This document shows positions 19,517 to 28,211 of a DNA stretch of 64,000 nt, piece after piece (the stretch's first letter is position 1; the number at the start of each line of letters is the position of its first letter). Under the pieces are notes generated by a model. That model made no database searches. It worked only from the letters and a program-made list of their open reading frames with translations, and had not been told where the DNA came from. Position numbers and translations under genes: made by a program. Source of the DNA: Candidatus Kosakonia sp. 282A-S69 (GTDB taxonomy: Bacteria; Pseudomonadota; Gammaproteobacteria; Enterobacterales; Enterobacteriaceae); NCBI RefSeq assembly GCF_029433855.1, contig NZ_JAROAU010000003.1, positions 1,872,584-1,936,583 on the forward strand. The letters are read 5' to 3'.

Positions 19517-20173
19517 ATGTCCGATAATGCTCAACTGACTGCTCTGTGCGACCGTTTTCGCGGTTTTTACCCTGTGGTGATCGATGTTGAAACCGCCGGG
19601 TTTAACGCCAAAACTGACGCCCTGCTGGAAGTCGCCGCCGTTACGTTAAAAATGGATGAGCAAGGCTGGCTGATGCCTGACAGCACCCTGCACTTTCATG
19701 TTGAGCCATTCGAAGGGGCTAATCTGCAGCCGGAAGCGCTGGCATTTAATGGCATCGATCCAACGAACCCGCTACGCGGCGCGGTCAGCGAATATGACGC
19801 CCTGCATGCCATATTCAAAATGGTGCGCAAAGGCATGAAAGACCAGAACTGCAACCGCGCAATCATGGTGGCACATAACGCGACATTCGATCACGGCTTT
19901 ATGATGGCTGCCGCCGAGCGTACGGCGATGAAACGCAATCCTTTTCACCCCTTTGTGACTTTTGATACCGCCTCATTGAGCGGGCTGGCGCTGGGACAAA
20001 CGGTGCTCTCTAAAGCCTGTGCCGCCGCCGGTATCGCCTTTGACGCCACCCAGGCGCACTCTGCGTTATATGACACAGAGCAGACTGCACAACTGTTTTG
20101 TGAAATCGTTAATCGATGGAAGCGACTTGGCGGCTGGCCGCTGCCGACGCCAGAGGTGGATTCCGAAGCCTGA
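19517..20173 (+). CDS. rnt: Ribonuclease T
   Basis: A 218-residue 3'-5' exoribonuclease of the DEDD family that trims tRNA and other stable RNA 3' ends. The catalytic Asp and Glu lie in VIDVETAGF, the next Asp in NATFDHGF, and the final His/Asp in [11 protein letters not shown]. In E. coli the helicase gene lhr follows; here a terminator and an oppositely oriented omptin gene follow instead. Confidence 0.97.
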   Translation: MSDNAQLTALCDRFRGFYPVVIDVETAGFNAKTDALLEVAAVTLKMDEQGWLMPDSTLHFHVEPFEGANLQPEALAFNGIDPTNPLRGAVSEYDALHAIFKMVRKGMKDQNCNRAIMVAHNATFDHGFMMAAAERTAMKRNPFHPFVTFDTASLSGLALGQTVLSKACAAAGIAFDATQAHSALYDTEQTAQLFCEIVNRWKRLGGWPLPTPEVDSEA

Positions 20174-20203
20174 AAAAAACCGGTCTGTTGACCGGTTTTT
20201 TTA
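20174..20203. terminator. Bidirectional terminator between rnt and the omptin gene
   Basis: AAACCGGTC pairs with GACCGGTTT over TGTT, with an A run before and a T run after. It touches the omptin stop codon at 20204. Confidence 0.92.
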
Positions 20204-21139
20204 TTAAAAGTGGTAGACCAGCCCGGCAGTGGTGAGCAGCGCGGAGTGTTCTATTCCGCCGGTCTCCTTGAAGGTGGCGCGCGCATAGGTCCCCTCCTTC
20301 ACGAAGAGGGCGGTATTCTCCCCTTTTTTGTTTAACGTGCGATCCCATCGGCTTTCCAGATAGAGCTTTGCCTGCTGGGTAAGGTAATAGCCGACGTTAG
20401 CAGAGAGGGAAAAGCTCTGCTGGTGCCGGGTGGTATCCATGAAGGTGATGTTGCGCAAGTAGTGCTGATCTGTCGCCTGCGCCCTTACCCAGCGGCTATA
20501 TTTCAGACTGGTTCCTGCTTCAACATTGCCATAGCGATAACGACCGGTAAGGCCCACATAGGGCATGTTGAAGCGCTGTGAATATCCGAGAACTTTCACA
20601 TCCTCGAAACGGCCAACCTTTGCGCCATTATTGTGGCTGAAGGTGCCACCGTGCGCAGAGAAGCTGGTACGACTTTCCCGATAGCCGCCCATCACGCCAA
20701 GCCGCCAGTCAGGCTGGTGAACAAGCCAGCCCGTCAGATGAAGATCCCACTGGTTTGCGAAATTGAGCCACGTATCAGGGTGAGCGCTGTGGTCGGTCCA
20801 GCGCTGTTGTGACGCCCGCTGCCAGTCGTAATCATCCATCTTGCTGCCACTGTGCGCGACAGTGGTCCACCCGGATGCCCCGAAAGTGAACCATGAACGC
20901 ACCGGCCACTCGATAGCGCCCTGTACTAGGAGCGCGTGACGGTAACGCCAGTCAAGCTGGCTGATTTTGCGTCCGCCCTCATCAGTGTCGTAGACTCGCT
21001 CTTTCGCCGTTCCGCTCAGCGTGCCCAGTGAGAGACTTGTCATCACGTTATCCTTGCTTACCAGCGACTGATGCTGTGCAGCTGCTGAAAAAGCAAGTGG
21101 AAGGGTCATCAACGCCATCATCTTGACTCTTTTTTTCAT
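20204..21139 (-). CDS. Omptin-family outer-membrane aspartate/histidine protease
   Basis: A 311-residue protein with an N-terminal signal peptide (about residues 1-21, ending SAAA) and a ten-stranded barrel ending in Phe (GLVYHF). The omptin catalytic residues are present: the Asp pair Asp103/Asp105 in MDDYDWQ and the Asp-His pair Asp224/His226 in TDQHY. Family members (OmpT, PgtE, Pla, CroP) cleave host peptides and plasminogen at basic residues and need rough-type LPS contact. Which subgroup this belongs to cannot be decided by eye. Two ATGs overlap (21142 and 21139); the second has the better spacing to AAGGA. It occupies the place of lhr in K-12. Confidence 0.93.
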   Translation of the reverse strand: MKKRVKMMALMTLPLAFSAAAQHQSLVSKDNVMTSLSLGTLSGTAKERVYDTDEGGRKISQLDWRYRHALLVQGAIEWPVRSWFTFGASGWTTVAHSGSKMDDYDWQRASQQRWTDHSAHPDTWLNFANQWDLHLTGWLVHQPDWRLGVMGGYRESRTSFSAHGGTFSHNNGAKVGRFEDVKVLGYSQRFNMPYVGLTGRYRYGNVEAGTSLKYSRWVRAQATDQHYLRNITFMDTTRHQQSFSLSANVGYYLTQQAKLYLESRWDRTLNKKGENTALFVKEGTYARATFKETGGIEHSALLTTAGLVYHF

Positions 21140-21209
21140 CATTCATCCTTAATTAAGGCAATTCTGCGCACAGTTCGTCATCAGAAAAGGCTGCCACAGT
21201 TTGTCAATA

Positions 21210-21243
21210 ATCTTAAAATAGTATAATTAACAAGGAGTTAAGA
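21210..21243 (-). promoter_or_regulatory. Candidate PhoP-type promoter of the omptin gene
   Basis: Read on the minus strand, TCTTAA-N5-TGTTAA (21243-21227) resembles a degenerate PhoP direct repeat, with TAAGAT 11 bases downstream as a possible -10. An ordinary promoter, TTGTTC-N16-TATACT, overlaps the same bases and is an alternative reading. Several omptins (for example pgtE) are PhoP-dependent, which makes the first reading attractive but unproven. Confidence 0.3.
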
Positions 21244-21312
21244 ACAAAATCTGTACAGTGATACCCAATAATTCAGGTGAAGTCAACGCAATGCCAGCAG
21301 GGAACGGACAAT

Positions 21313-21346
21313 AAAAAAGGACCCATGTCGAAACATGAGTCCTTTT
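21313..21346 (-). terminator. Rho-independent terminator of grxD
   Basis: On the minus strand GGACTCATG pairs with CATGGGTCC, followed by a run of T residues. It lies about 25 bases after the grxD stop. Confidence 0.88.
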
Positions 21347-21369
21347 CAGGCAGAGCCGATAACGCCGGG

Positions 21370-21714
21370 TTATTCGGCGTCCGGTACGCCTTTATATTTA
21401 GCCGCGGCCTCTTTGATCAGCGGCTGCAGTTCACCGCGCTGATACATTTCAATAATGATATCGCAGCCGCCAACCAGCTCACCCTCAACCCACAGCTGCG
21501 GGAAGGTTGGCCAGTTCGCGTATTTTGGCAGCTCGGCACGAATATCCGGGTTTTGCAGGATATCCACATAGGCAAAACGCTCGCCGCACGCAGAGAGCGC
21601 CTGAACCGCCTGAGCAGAGAAACCGCAGCTTGGCAGTTTCGGCGAGCCTTTCATATACAGCAGAATCGGGTTCTCAGCGATCTGGCGCTGAATTTTCTCA
21701 AGAGTTTCACTCAT
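21370..21714 (-). CDS. grxD: Monothiol glutaredoxin 4
   Basis: A 114-residue monothiol glutaredoxin with the CGFS active site (near residue 30) that ligates a [2Fe-2S] cluster with glutathione. The WPTFPQLW and GGCDII segments complete the glutathione site. It works in Fe-S cluster transfer. The start at 21714 (MSETLEKIQ) matches the family; the frame has six further upstream codons without support. Confidence 0.97.
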   Translation of the reverse strand: MSETLEKIQRQIAENPILLYMKGSPKLPSCGFSAQAVQALSACGERFAYVDILQNPDIRAELPKYANWPTFPQLWVEGELVGGCDIIIEMYQRGELQPLIKEAAAKYKGVPDAE

Positions 21715-22046
21715 TGTCTTTGCTTCCTTCAACTTCTTCTACGGCAGAGATCGACCATTGTAGCGGGTCAGGCTTGCTTCGGAAAATAACATTTTATTCA
21801 CCGCGCCGATTTAAGGTGTTACAGGCACGATAAGGTAAAGGTGACGTAAGCCAACTCGCCGCAGTTCAGTCGACCAAAAATCGGCTTTTAGCGAAACGTT
21901 TTGCTCTTTTTTTGCGCTTGTTAACGAAACGACGCTACCGATGCAAAAACAGTATTAACTTTTGGGCTTTTTATAGATTAGAATCGACAAGTTTTTTAAA
22001 TCATACGCAAGCATTATAGATGCCTGCCCTAACAGGGGATTGCTCA
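21715..22046. other. Divergent grxD/mepH control region
   Basis: 332 bases, AT-rich toward mepH (TTTTTATAGATTAGAAT near 21970). It must contain the divergent promoters. I see no further gene and no regulatory site that I can name. Confidence 0.5.
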
Positions 22047-22883
22047 GTGGCGCGGATACCAAAAGCTTCAATCACGCTCTGTGCTTTGTTGTTCACCACG
22101 TTGTCTTTCACGCCATTAGCGAGCGCTTCGGAACAAGCGCCAGCCTCGGTCGTGCAAAAAACACATCTGGCGAAAGCATCCGAACGTAAGAAAAAAAACA
22201 GTTCTACAAAAACAGCAAAGAAAAGCAGTGGCACTCCGGCAGAAAAAGTCAGCACTAAAAAAACCGCAAAAAATAAAACGTCGGCCAAAAAGAAGAGCAG
22301 CGTTACCCCGCAGAAAACCGCTAAAACTCCCTCGCGTCGTAAAGCATCCAGCTCATTGAAAACTGCAACCGTTACCTGGAGTGAGAAGTGTACGCCGCGC
22401 AAAGGCCGCAAGCCGCACTGTATTAAAGTGAAAAGCAGCCAGGCCGGCACGCTGGCTGACGTGCATAAACTGCGCGTACAAAAAGTGCAAAAAACGGCAA
22501 TGTCGAAGCTGATGAATCAGCTCGGTAAACCTTACCACTGGGGCGGCTCATCGCCGAAAACCGGTTTTGATTGCAGCGGGCTGGTCTATTACGCCTATAA
22601 AGATCTGGTGAAATTCCGTATTCCGCGTACCGCGAATGAGATGTATCACCTGCGTGATGCCTCGCCGGTTAACCTGCGCGAGCTGGAGAGCGGCGATCTG
22701 GTCTTTTTCCGCACCCAGGGTCGCGGCACCGCCGATCACGTTGGCGTCTATGTCGGCAACGGCAAATTTATCCAGTCACCGCGCAGCGGCCAGGATATTC
22801 AGGTCACCTCGTTAAGCGAAGATTACTGGCAGCGCCACTATGTCGGTGCGCGCCGCGTCGTAACGCCGAAAACTATTCGTTAA
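22047..22883 (+). CDS. mepH: Murein DD-endopeptidase MepH (NlpC/P60)
   Basis: A 278-residue exported hydrolase that cuts D-Ala-mDap cross-links during wall growth. It has a signal peptide (about residues 1-27), a long Lys/Ser/Thr-rich linker (about 30-110), then an NlpC/P60 domain with catalytic Cys in TGFDCSGLVYYAY, His in TADHVGVYVG and a third polar His in WQRHYVG. The start is GTG at 22047 because AGGGGA lies 7 bases before it and MARIP matches E. coli; ATG at 22020 would only add nine residues ahead of the signal. sodB, next in K-12, is absent. Confidence 0.94.
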   Translation: MARIPKASITLCALLFTTLSFTPLASASEQAPASVVQKTHLAKASERKKKNSSTKTAKKSSGTPAEKVSTKKTAKNKTSAKKKSSVTPQKTAKTPSRRKASSSLKTATVTWSEKCTPRKGRKPHCIKVKSSQAGTLADVHKLRVQKVQKTAMSKLMNQLGKPYHWGGSSPKTGFDCSGLVYYAYKDLVKFRIPRTANEMYHLRDASPVNLRELESGDLVFFRTQGRGTADHVGVYVGNGKFIQSPRSGQDIQVTSLSEDYWQRHYVGARRVVTPKTIR

Positions 22884-22890
22884 TCCCCTC

Positions 22891-22920
22891 TCACACCTGC
22901 CGCTCGCGCGGCAGGTGTGA
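22891..22920. repeat. Perfect 13-bp inverted repeat after mepH
   Basis: TCACACCTGCCGC and its exact complement flank a TCGC loop. It lies between the convergent mepH and ydhP genes and can fold in RNA from either strand. The lack of a T run makes it a weak terminator or an mRNA-end stabiliser. It marks the site where sodB would be expected. Confidence 0.75.
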
Positions 22921-22927
22921 CGTCGCC

Positions 22928-24097
22928 TTACTCCGCTGCCGCACAGACTCGCGAGGCGGTGTTACGCCCGGAGAAGAGCACCAGCAGCAGCCCCAGCCCG
23001 GCAATAATCGCGCCCATCACCGGGACAAAACTGTAGCCGAGACCGCCGGAGATCACCGCACCGCCCGCCGCCGCGCCAAGGGCATTACCCAGGTTGAACG
23101 CGCCAATATTGACCGATGACGACAGACCCGGGGCTTCATGGGCAACACGCATTACGCGCATCTGCAAGGGTGGTACTACCGCGAAGGTTGCTGCCCCCCA
23201 CACCACCATGGCGATTGCCGCCCCAACCTCACTACGCGCCAGCAGCGGAATCGCCAGCATGATAGCAATCAGCAGCAGTAAAAAGCCTTTCAGGGTGCCG
23301 GTTACCGAGCGATCGGCCAGTTTCCCGCCCAGATAGTTACCAATAGAGAAACCGACGCCAATCAACACCAGCATGGCGGTAACAAACACCGGCGTGGCAT
23401 CCGTCAGCGTGCGCAACACCGGCGAAATGTAGGTATAGAGGGTAAACATCGCGCCGGCACCGAGCACGGTGGTCAGCAGCGCCGTCAGCACCTGCGGGCG
23501 CATCAGCACCGCGAGTTCGTTGCGCACATTGGGCCGCGCACCCGCGCCGCCTGTCGGTAAGGAGAAGAAGAGCGAGATCATGGAGATCACCCCAAGCCCG
23601 GCCGTTGCCATAAATGACATGCGCCAGCCGATGGTCTCACCCAGCCAGGTAGCGGCAGGCACCCCGCCGATATTGGCAATTGTCAGCCCCATAAACATTG
23701 TTGCCACAGCGCTGGCCTGCTTCTCTTTTGCCACTACGCTTGCGGCGACCACCGAGCCGAGGCCGAAAAACGCACCGTGGTTAAGGCTGGTGATAATACG
23801 GGCGATCATCAGTGTGGCGTAATCCGGCGCAATGGCGGAGAGCACATTGCCGACGGTGAAAATAGCCATTAAGAAAATCAGCGCATTACGACGGCCGCGA
23901 TGGGAAAGCAGCAGCGTCATCAGCGGCGCGCCCACCATGACGCCAATCGCGTAGGCGCTGATCAGCATCCCCGCCGCCGGAATGGACACCCCGACGCCCT
24001 GCGCTATCACCGGCAGTAATCCCATCGGGGAGAACTCGGTAGTACCAATCCCAAAAGCGCCAATCGCCAGCGCAAGCAGAGGGAAATTTATTTTCAT
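22928..24097 (-). CDS. ydhP: YdhP, MFS (DHA1/Ara-efflux type) transporter
   Basis: A 389-residue inner-membrane protein with twelve hydrophobic segments and the MFS motif between helices 2 and 3 (LLSHRGRRNALI). The start FGIGTTEFSPMGLLPVIA is typical of the YdhP/AraJ/PbuE group of drug or nucleoside exporters. The substrate is not known. The start at 24097 follows GGAG and matches E. coli; the nine extra upstream codons are unlikely. Confidence 0.94.
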   Translation of the reverse strand: MKINFPLLALAIGAFGIGTTEFSPMGLLPVIAQGVGVSIPAAGMLISAYAIGVMVGAPLMTLLLSHRGRRNALIFLMAIFTVGNVLSAIAPDYATLMIARIITSLNHGAFFGLGSVVAASVVAKEKQASAVATMFMGLTIANIGGVPAATWLGETIGWRMSFMATAGLGVISMISLFFSLPTGGAGARPNVRNELAVLMRPQVLTALLTTVLGAGAMFTLYTYISPVLRTLTDATPVFVTAMLVLIGVGFSIGNYLGGKLADRSVTGTLKGFLLLLIAIMLAIPLLARSEVGAAIAMVVWGAATFAVVPPLQMRVMRVAHEAPGLSSSVNIGAFNLGNALGAAAGGAVISGGLGYSFVPVMGAIIAGLGLLLVLFSGRNTASRVCAAAE

Positions 24098-24234
24098 CTT
24101 TTGACTCCAGAATGGATGTACCAACCCTAGACAGGGTCGCGAAAGGCAAAAGTATGACAGCTGTCACAAAAAACAGAAGTGAGCGTGAGGAGAAAAGTTT
24201 ATTGCGCAACGGAGAACAATGGTGGCGCAAGAAT

Positions 24235-24256
24235 CGAGGGAGAGGGCTCTCCCTCG
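24235..24256. repeat. Perfect inverted repeat after ynhF
   Basis: CGAGGGAGAG and its exact complement are separated by GG. It lies 8 bases downstream of the ynhF stop and upstream of ydhP. It could terminate ynhF transcription or process its 3' end. Confidence 0.6.
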
Positions 24257-24263
24257 CATCAGA

Positions 24264-24353
24264 TCAATGCAGTGCCGCGGTCAGCGCGCCGAAAACAATC
24301 AGGCTCAGAACGATGACGGTGGTGAAGAGTGAATACTTAAGATCGGTGCTCAT
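24264..24353 (-). CDS. ynhF: YnhF, 29-residue membrane microprotein
   Basis: A 29-codon gene on the minus strand starting ATG AGC ACC GAT and ending GCA CTG CAT TGA. The product begins MSTDLKYSLFTT and ends with ALTAALH, with one hydrophobic helix between. It corresponds to the E. coli small protein YnhF, which lies at the same place between ydhP and purR. A GGAGA ribosome-binding site precedes the ATG by 7 bases. The role of YnhF is not established. It is easily missed because of its size. Confidence 0.93.
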   Translation of the reverse strand: MSTDLKYSLFTTVIVLSLIVFGALTAALH

Positions 24354-24590
24354 CAATTTTTCTCCATTTAATTTCCCCACAAAAAGTGAGCCTGCGCATT
24401 TTTGCACAAATTATCTGAAAAATCTTGCGCGATTTGGCAGCATAAACGTTTTAATACTTCCCCTTTTGCTCAAGATCAGACAAAATTCGACGCTAAATTT
24501 ATTAGCGTACCGGCCATTGACTCCCCTCCTGACGTCCAGTGTCGTTTTCCCGGCGTACCGCACTCACTTTGATGGGTACAGGGTGATTAA

Positions 24591-24606
24591 AGGCAAACGT
24601 TTACCT
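24591..24606. promoter_or_regulatory. PurR operator 1 of purR
   Basis: AGGCAAACGTTTACCT fits the PurR box (ACGCAAACGTTTGCGT) with the central CAAACGTTTxC intact. It lies 44 bases upstream of the purR start. E. coli purR is autoregulated through a site at this place. Confidence 0.85.
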
Positions 24607-24650
24607 TACGAATTATCAGGAGCTTACGATATGGTCTGGAGTAATTTCTG

Positions 24651-25676
24651 ATGGCAACGATTAAAGATGTCGCGAAACGAGCAAACGTTTCCACTACAAC
24701 CGTATCACATGTAATTAACAAAACCCGTTTCGTCGCCGAAGAGACGCGCAACGCCGTCTGGGCGGCCATTAAAGAGCTGCACTATTCGCCAAGCGCCGTC
24801 GCCCGCAGCTTAAAAGTGAATCACACCAAATCGATCGGACTGCTGGCAACCAGCAGTGAAGCGGCCTACTTCGCCGAGATCATCGAAGCGGTTGAGAAGA
24901 AGTGTTTCCAGAAGGGCTACACGCTGATCCTTGGCAACGCCTGGAACAGCCAGGAGAAGCAGCGGGCCTATCTGTCGATGATGGCGCAAAAGCGTGTCGA
25001 TGGTCTGCTGGTGATGTGCTCGGAGTACCCGGAAACCGTACTCACTATGCTTGAGGAGTATCGCCATATTCCGATGGTGGTGATGGACTGGGGCGAATCG
25101 AAGGCGGACTTCACCGATTCGGTGATTGATAACGCCTTTAAGGGCGGCTATATGGCCGGTCGCTATCTGATCGAGCGCGGGCATCGCGATATTGGCGTGA
25201 TCCCGGGCCCGCTGGAGCGCAACACCGGCGCAGGTCGTCTGGCCGGTTTTATGAAGGCGATGACCGAGGCGATGATCACCGTGCCGGAAAACTGGATTGT
25301 GCAGGGTGACTTTGAGCCGGAGTCCGGCTACCGCGCCATGCAGCAGATCCTCGGCCAGTCCTCACGCCCTACCGCGGTCTTCTGCGGCGGCGACATTATG
25401 GCGATGGGCGCGCTCTGTGCCGCCGATGAGATGGGGCTGCGCGTACCGCAGGATATCTCCGTTATTGGCTATGACAACGTGCGCAACTCGCGCTTCTTCA
25501 CCCCTGCGCTGACGACGATCCATCAGCCGAAGGACTCGCTGGGCGAAACAGCATTCACCATGCTGCTCGATCGCATTGTGAATAAGCGCGAACAGTCGCA
25601 GTCGATTGAAGTGCATCCGCGTCTGGTGGAGCGCCGCTCGGTGGCCGATGGCCCCTACCGCGATTACCGCCGTTAA
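24651..25676 (+). CDS. purR: Purine repressor PurR (LacI family)
   Basis: A 341-residue repressor of purine synthesis genes that binds DNA with hypoxanthine or guanine as corepressor. Residues 1-60 form the LacI-type helix-turn-helix and hinge helix ([30 protein letters not shown]). The periplasmic-binding-protein-like core follows and ends DGPYRDYRR. Nearly identical to E. coli PurR. Two PurR boxes surround the start codon. punR and punC, encoding a purine-nucleoside uptake system, are adjacent. Confidence 0.98.
   Translation: MATIKDVAKRANVSTTTVSHVINKTRFVAEETRNAVWAAIKELHYSPSAVARSLKVNHTKSIGLLATSSEAAYFAEIIEAVEKKCFQKGYTLILGNAWNSQEKQRAYLSMMAQKRVDGLLVMCSEYPETVLTMLEEYRHIPMVVMDWGESKADFTDSVIDNAFKGGYMAGRYLIERGHRDIGVIPGPLERNTGAGRLAGFMKAMTEAMITVPENWIVQGDFEPESGYRAMQQILGQSSRPTAVFCGGDIMAMGALCAADEMGLRVPQDISVIGYDNVRNSRFFTPALTTIHQPKDSLGETAFTMLLDRIVNKREQSQSIEVHPRLVERRSVADGPYRDYRR
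24679..24694. promoter_or_regulatory. PurR operator 2 inside the purR coding region
   Basis: GAGCAAACGTTTCCAC lies at codons 10-15 of purR and keeps the CAAACGTTT core. An intragenic second operator is known for E. coli purR. Here it also encodes ANVST of the recognition region. Confidence 0.78.
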
Positions 25677-25685
25677 TCCCTTCTC

Positions 25686-25710
25686 GCGGGAGCCTTACTC
25701 CGGCTCCCGC
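25686..25710. repeat. Hairpin shared by the purR and punR 3' ends
   Basis: GCGGGAGCC pairs with GGCTCCCGC. The 7-base loop contains the punR stop codon, and the right arm is punR coding sequence. It is probably a bidirectional end structure for the convergent genes; no T run follows. Confidence 0.65.
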
Positions 25711-26606
25711 AGCCACTCCTTATTCAACGTTTCACTGTCGCCCAGGTAATCCAGCAGCCAGTTCAGCGCCGGTGAGGCCTCGTTTTGTTGCCACGTCAGG
25801 CAGCAGGCGGCATCCGGAAACGGGTTTTCCAGCTCAAGTGCCACCCAGTCGCCGTTATCGAGCCACGGTCGGGCAAAGTGGGCAGGAACCATCCCCACGC
25901 AAAGCCCCGCCGACAGGCACGCTTCCGACGAGGCCCAGTCAGGCACCATCACCCGTTTCTGGTTATCCAGCAGCCAGGTAATACGCTTCGGTAGCGAGCG
26001 GGAGGTATCCTCCTGAATCAGCGACGGCCAGTTGCGCAACGTCTCATCGCTTAACGGACCCTTGAGCTGCGCCAGGGGGTGCTGACGTGAGACGACGCAC
26101 TTCCAGCTCAGGGTGCCCATATCGCGAAAGGCATAGCGCCCTCCGACCGGGATTGCCTGCGTGGCACCAATTGCCAGTTCAACACGGCCATCGGCGAGCG
26201 CGTCCCAGACACCGTTGAATACCTCCTGGTAGACTACCAGCTCGACGTCGCTGAAGTGCCGGTAAAAATCGACAATCATCTGCCGGGTACGCGCGGGTTT
26301 CACAATGTTATCGACAGCAATCGGCAACTGCCCGCGCCAGCCGTTGGCAATTTGCTGACACTGCTGGCGGGTGATCACCATTTTTTTGATAACAGATCGC
26401 CCCTCCTTTAAAAACCAGACGCCAGCGGGCGTTAATTCCACATCGCGATGGCGGCGCACAAACAGCGGCACCGCCAGCCACTCCTCCAGCTGGCGCACGG
26501 TGTAGCTCACCGCAGAAGGCACGCGGTGCAACTCCTGCGCCGCGCCGCTAAAACTGCCGTTACGCGCCACGGCATCCACCACTTCAAGGGAGTATTCTGA
26601 CCACAT
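25695..26606 (-). CDS. punR: PunR (YdhB), LysR-type activator
   Basis: A 303-residue LysR regulator. The N-terminal helix-turn-helix is ARNGSFSGAAQELHRVPSAVSYTVRQLE (described by residues about 13-40), followed by the periplasmic-binding-like effector domain. In E. coli this protein activates the adjacent transporter punC for adenosine/purine nucleoside use. The start at 26606 (MWSEYSLEVV) matches E. coli; the frame extends 32 codons further without homology. It is divergent from punC. Confidence 0.94.
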   Translation of the reverse strand: MWSEYSLEVVDAVARNGSFSGAAQELHRVPSAVSYTVRQLEEWLAVPLFVRRHRDVELTPAGVWFLKEGRSVIKKMVITRQQCQQIANGWRGQLPIAVDNIVKPARTRQMIVDFYRHFSDVELVVYQEVFNGVWDALADGRVELAIGATQAIPVGGRYAFRDMGTLSWKCVVSRQHPLAQLKGPLSDETLRNWPSLIQEDTSRSLPKRITWLLDNQKRVMVPDWASSEACLSAGLCVGMVPAHFARPWLDNGDWVALELENPFPDAACCLTWQQNEASPALNWLLDYLGDSETLNKEWLREPE

Positions 26607-26718
26607 ATTCTGCCTGCAAAATTTTTGAAACCAATGTGCAAATATTAGCGTTTCACAACCCGGAAAGCACTCCTTACACTTCCCCACCCTGACTATCAGC
26701 AATTAAAGAGAAATGAGA

Positions 26719-27915
26719 ATGCAACCTGGCAAAGGATTTTTAGTCTGGCTCGCGGGCTTAAGCGTGCTGGGCTTTTTAGCCACCGATATGTATCTGCCCG
26801 CTTTCAGCGCGATTCAGCAAGATTTAAACACCTCTCCCGCCGTGATCAGCGCCTCGCTGAGCCTTTTTCTGGCCGGGTTCGCGGTGGCGCAGCTGCTCTG
26901 GGGGCCGCTGTCGGATCGCTATGGTCGCAAACCGATTCTGCTGATTGGGCTCTCTATTTTCGCCCTCGGCTGCCTCGGCACCCTCTGGGTGCGCGACGCC
27001 ACCTGGCTGCTGGTGCTGCGTTTTGTGCAGGCCGTCGGCGTATGTGCCGCCACCGTTAGCTGGCAGGCGCTGGTGACGGATCACTATCCGGCGCACCGCG
27101 TTAACCGCATTTTCGCAACAATTATGCCGCTGGTCGGCTTAACCCCGGCGCTGGCCCCGCTGCTCGGAGCCTGGCTGTTGGCTCATATCGAATGGCAGGC
27201 GATTTTCGCCACCCTGCTGGCCATTACCGTCGTGTTAATGATCCCGGTTTTACGCCTCAAATCGCCGGTAAAAGAGGTGGCGCACGACCAGCAGCCGCTC
27301 ACTTTCCTCGATCTACTGCGCGCCCGTGATTATCGCGGCAATGTGATGATCTACGCCGCCTGCTCCGCCAGTTTCTTTGCCTGGCTCACCGGCTCGCCCT
27401 TTATTCTGCATGAGATGGGCTATGGCCCGTCGGTGATTGGCCTGAGCTATGTGCCGCAGACGTTCGCCTTCCTGATTGGCGGTTATGGCTGCCGCGCAGC
27501 GCTGCAAAAGTGGCAGGGTTCGCGCATGTTACCGTGGTTGCTGAGCGGCTTCGCACTGAGCGTACTGGCCACCTGGGCGGTTGGCTTTATTCCCGGCGTC
27601 TCGCTGAGCGCCCTGCTAATCCCCTTCTGCCTGATGGCGATGGCGAATGGGGCTATTTACCCAATCGTGGTAGCTCAGGCGCTGCGTCCCTTCCCACAGG
27701 CGACCGGCCGCGCGGCGGCGTTGCAGAATACTCTGCAGCTGGGGCTCTGCTTCTTCGCCAGCCTCGTTGTCTCCTGGCTAATCATGACTCCGCTGCTGAC
27801 CACCACCAGCGTGATGCTTGCCATGGTCCTTCTCGCCGCGCTCGGTTATCTCATTCAGCATCGCGGGCGCGATGAGCAGGACGAGGCGCACGAGCCCACC
27901 TCCGTGCGCGGGTAG
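26719..27915 (+). CDS. punC: PunC (YdhC), MFS purine nucleoside transporter
   Basis: A 398-residue twelve-helix transporter of the Bcr/CflA DHA1 subfamily ([10 protein letters not shown] at the start, [16 protein letters not shown] between helices 2 and 3). E. coli PunC is required for purine nucleoside uptake and is activated by PunR. ATG at 26719 was preferred to ATG at 26713 because AAGAGA is then 8 bases away and MQPGK is the E. coli start. Confidence 0.93.
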   Translation: MQPGKGFLVWLAGLSVLGFLATDMYLPAFSAIQQDLNTSPAVISASLSLFLAGFAVAQLLWGPLSDRYGRKPILLIGLSIFALGCLGTLWVRDATWLLVLRFVQAVGVCAATVSWQALVTDHYPAHRVNRIFATIMPLVGLTPALAPLLGAWLLAHIEWQAIFATLLAITVVLMIPVLRLKSPVKEVAHDQQPLTFLDLLRARDYRGNVMIYAACSASFFAWLTGSPFILHEMGYGPSVIGLSYVPQTFAFLIGGYGCRAALQKWQGSRMLPWLLSGFALSVLATWAVGFIPGVSLSALLIPFCLMAMANGAIYPIVVAQALRPFPQATGRAAALQNTLQLGLCFFASLVVSWLIMTPLLTTTSVMLAMVLLAALGYLIQHRGRDEQDEAHEPTSVRG

Positions 27916-27967
27916 TTGCAAAGGGGACTATCGCTTACGATTTAATTAGCTTGCTATTAGCGTTAAG

Positions 27968-27996
27968 TTGAATCACCTCATATTGAGGCCTATACT
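27968..27996 (+). promoter_or_regulatory. Distal sigma-70 promoter of cfa
   Basis: TTGAAT, a 17-base spacer and TATACT. The start site would be near 28003, giving a leader of about 210 nt. That equals the long cfa1 leader of E. coli, which is the target of the sRNA RydC. A small hairpin (TCACGGT/ACCGTGA around 28126-28143) lies in the leader. Confidence 0.75.
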
Positions 27997-28168
27997 GATT
28001 TTCGGCTATCTCATAAATACGATAAATATTATGCAGTAACGGGTACCGGAGAGTGCCCGGTTAACCAAGGAGGGGCTTTCTGGCAAGGGTCTCTCCCTTC
28101 CTCTGTTCTACGTCTGATATCAGCCTCACGGTGCAAACCGTGAGATTTCTCACAAACTCTGCCAGCGT

Positions 28169-28175
28169 CTACGCT
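28169..28175 (+). promoter_or_regulatory. Proximal, sigma-S-type -10 of cfa
   Basis: CTACGCT resembles the extended RpoS -10 (CTAYACT). A start about 6 bases downstream gives a leader of roughly 33 nt, as for the short cfa2 transcript in E. coli. Confidence 0.5.
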
Positions 28176-28211
28176 TGTAGGGTTCTGATCACTATTCGTG
28201 ATGGAGAAGGT

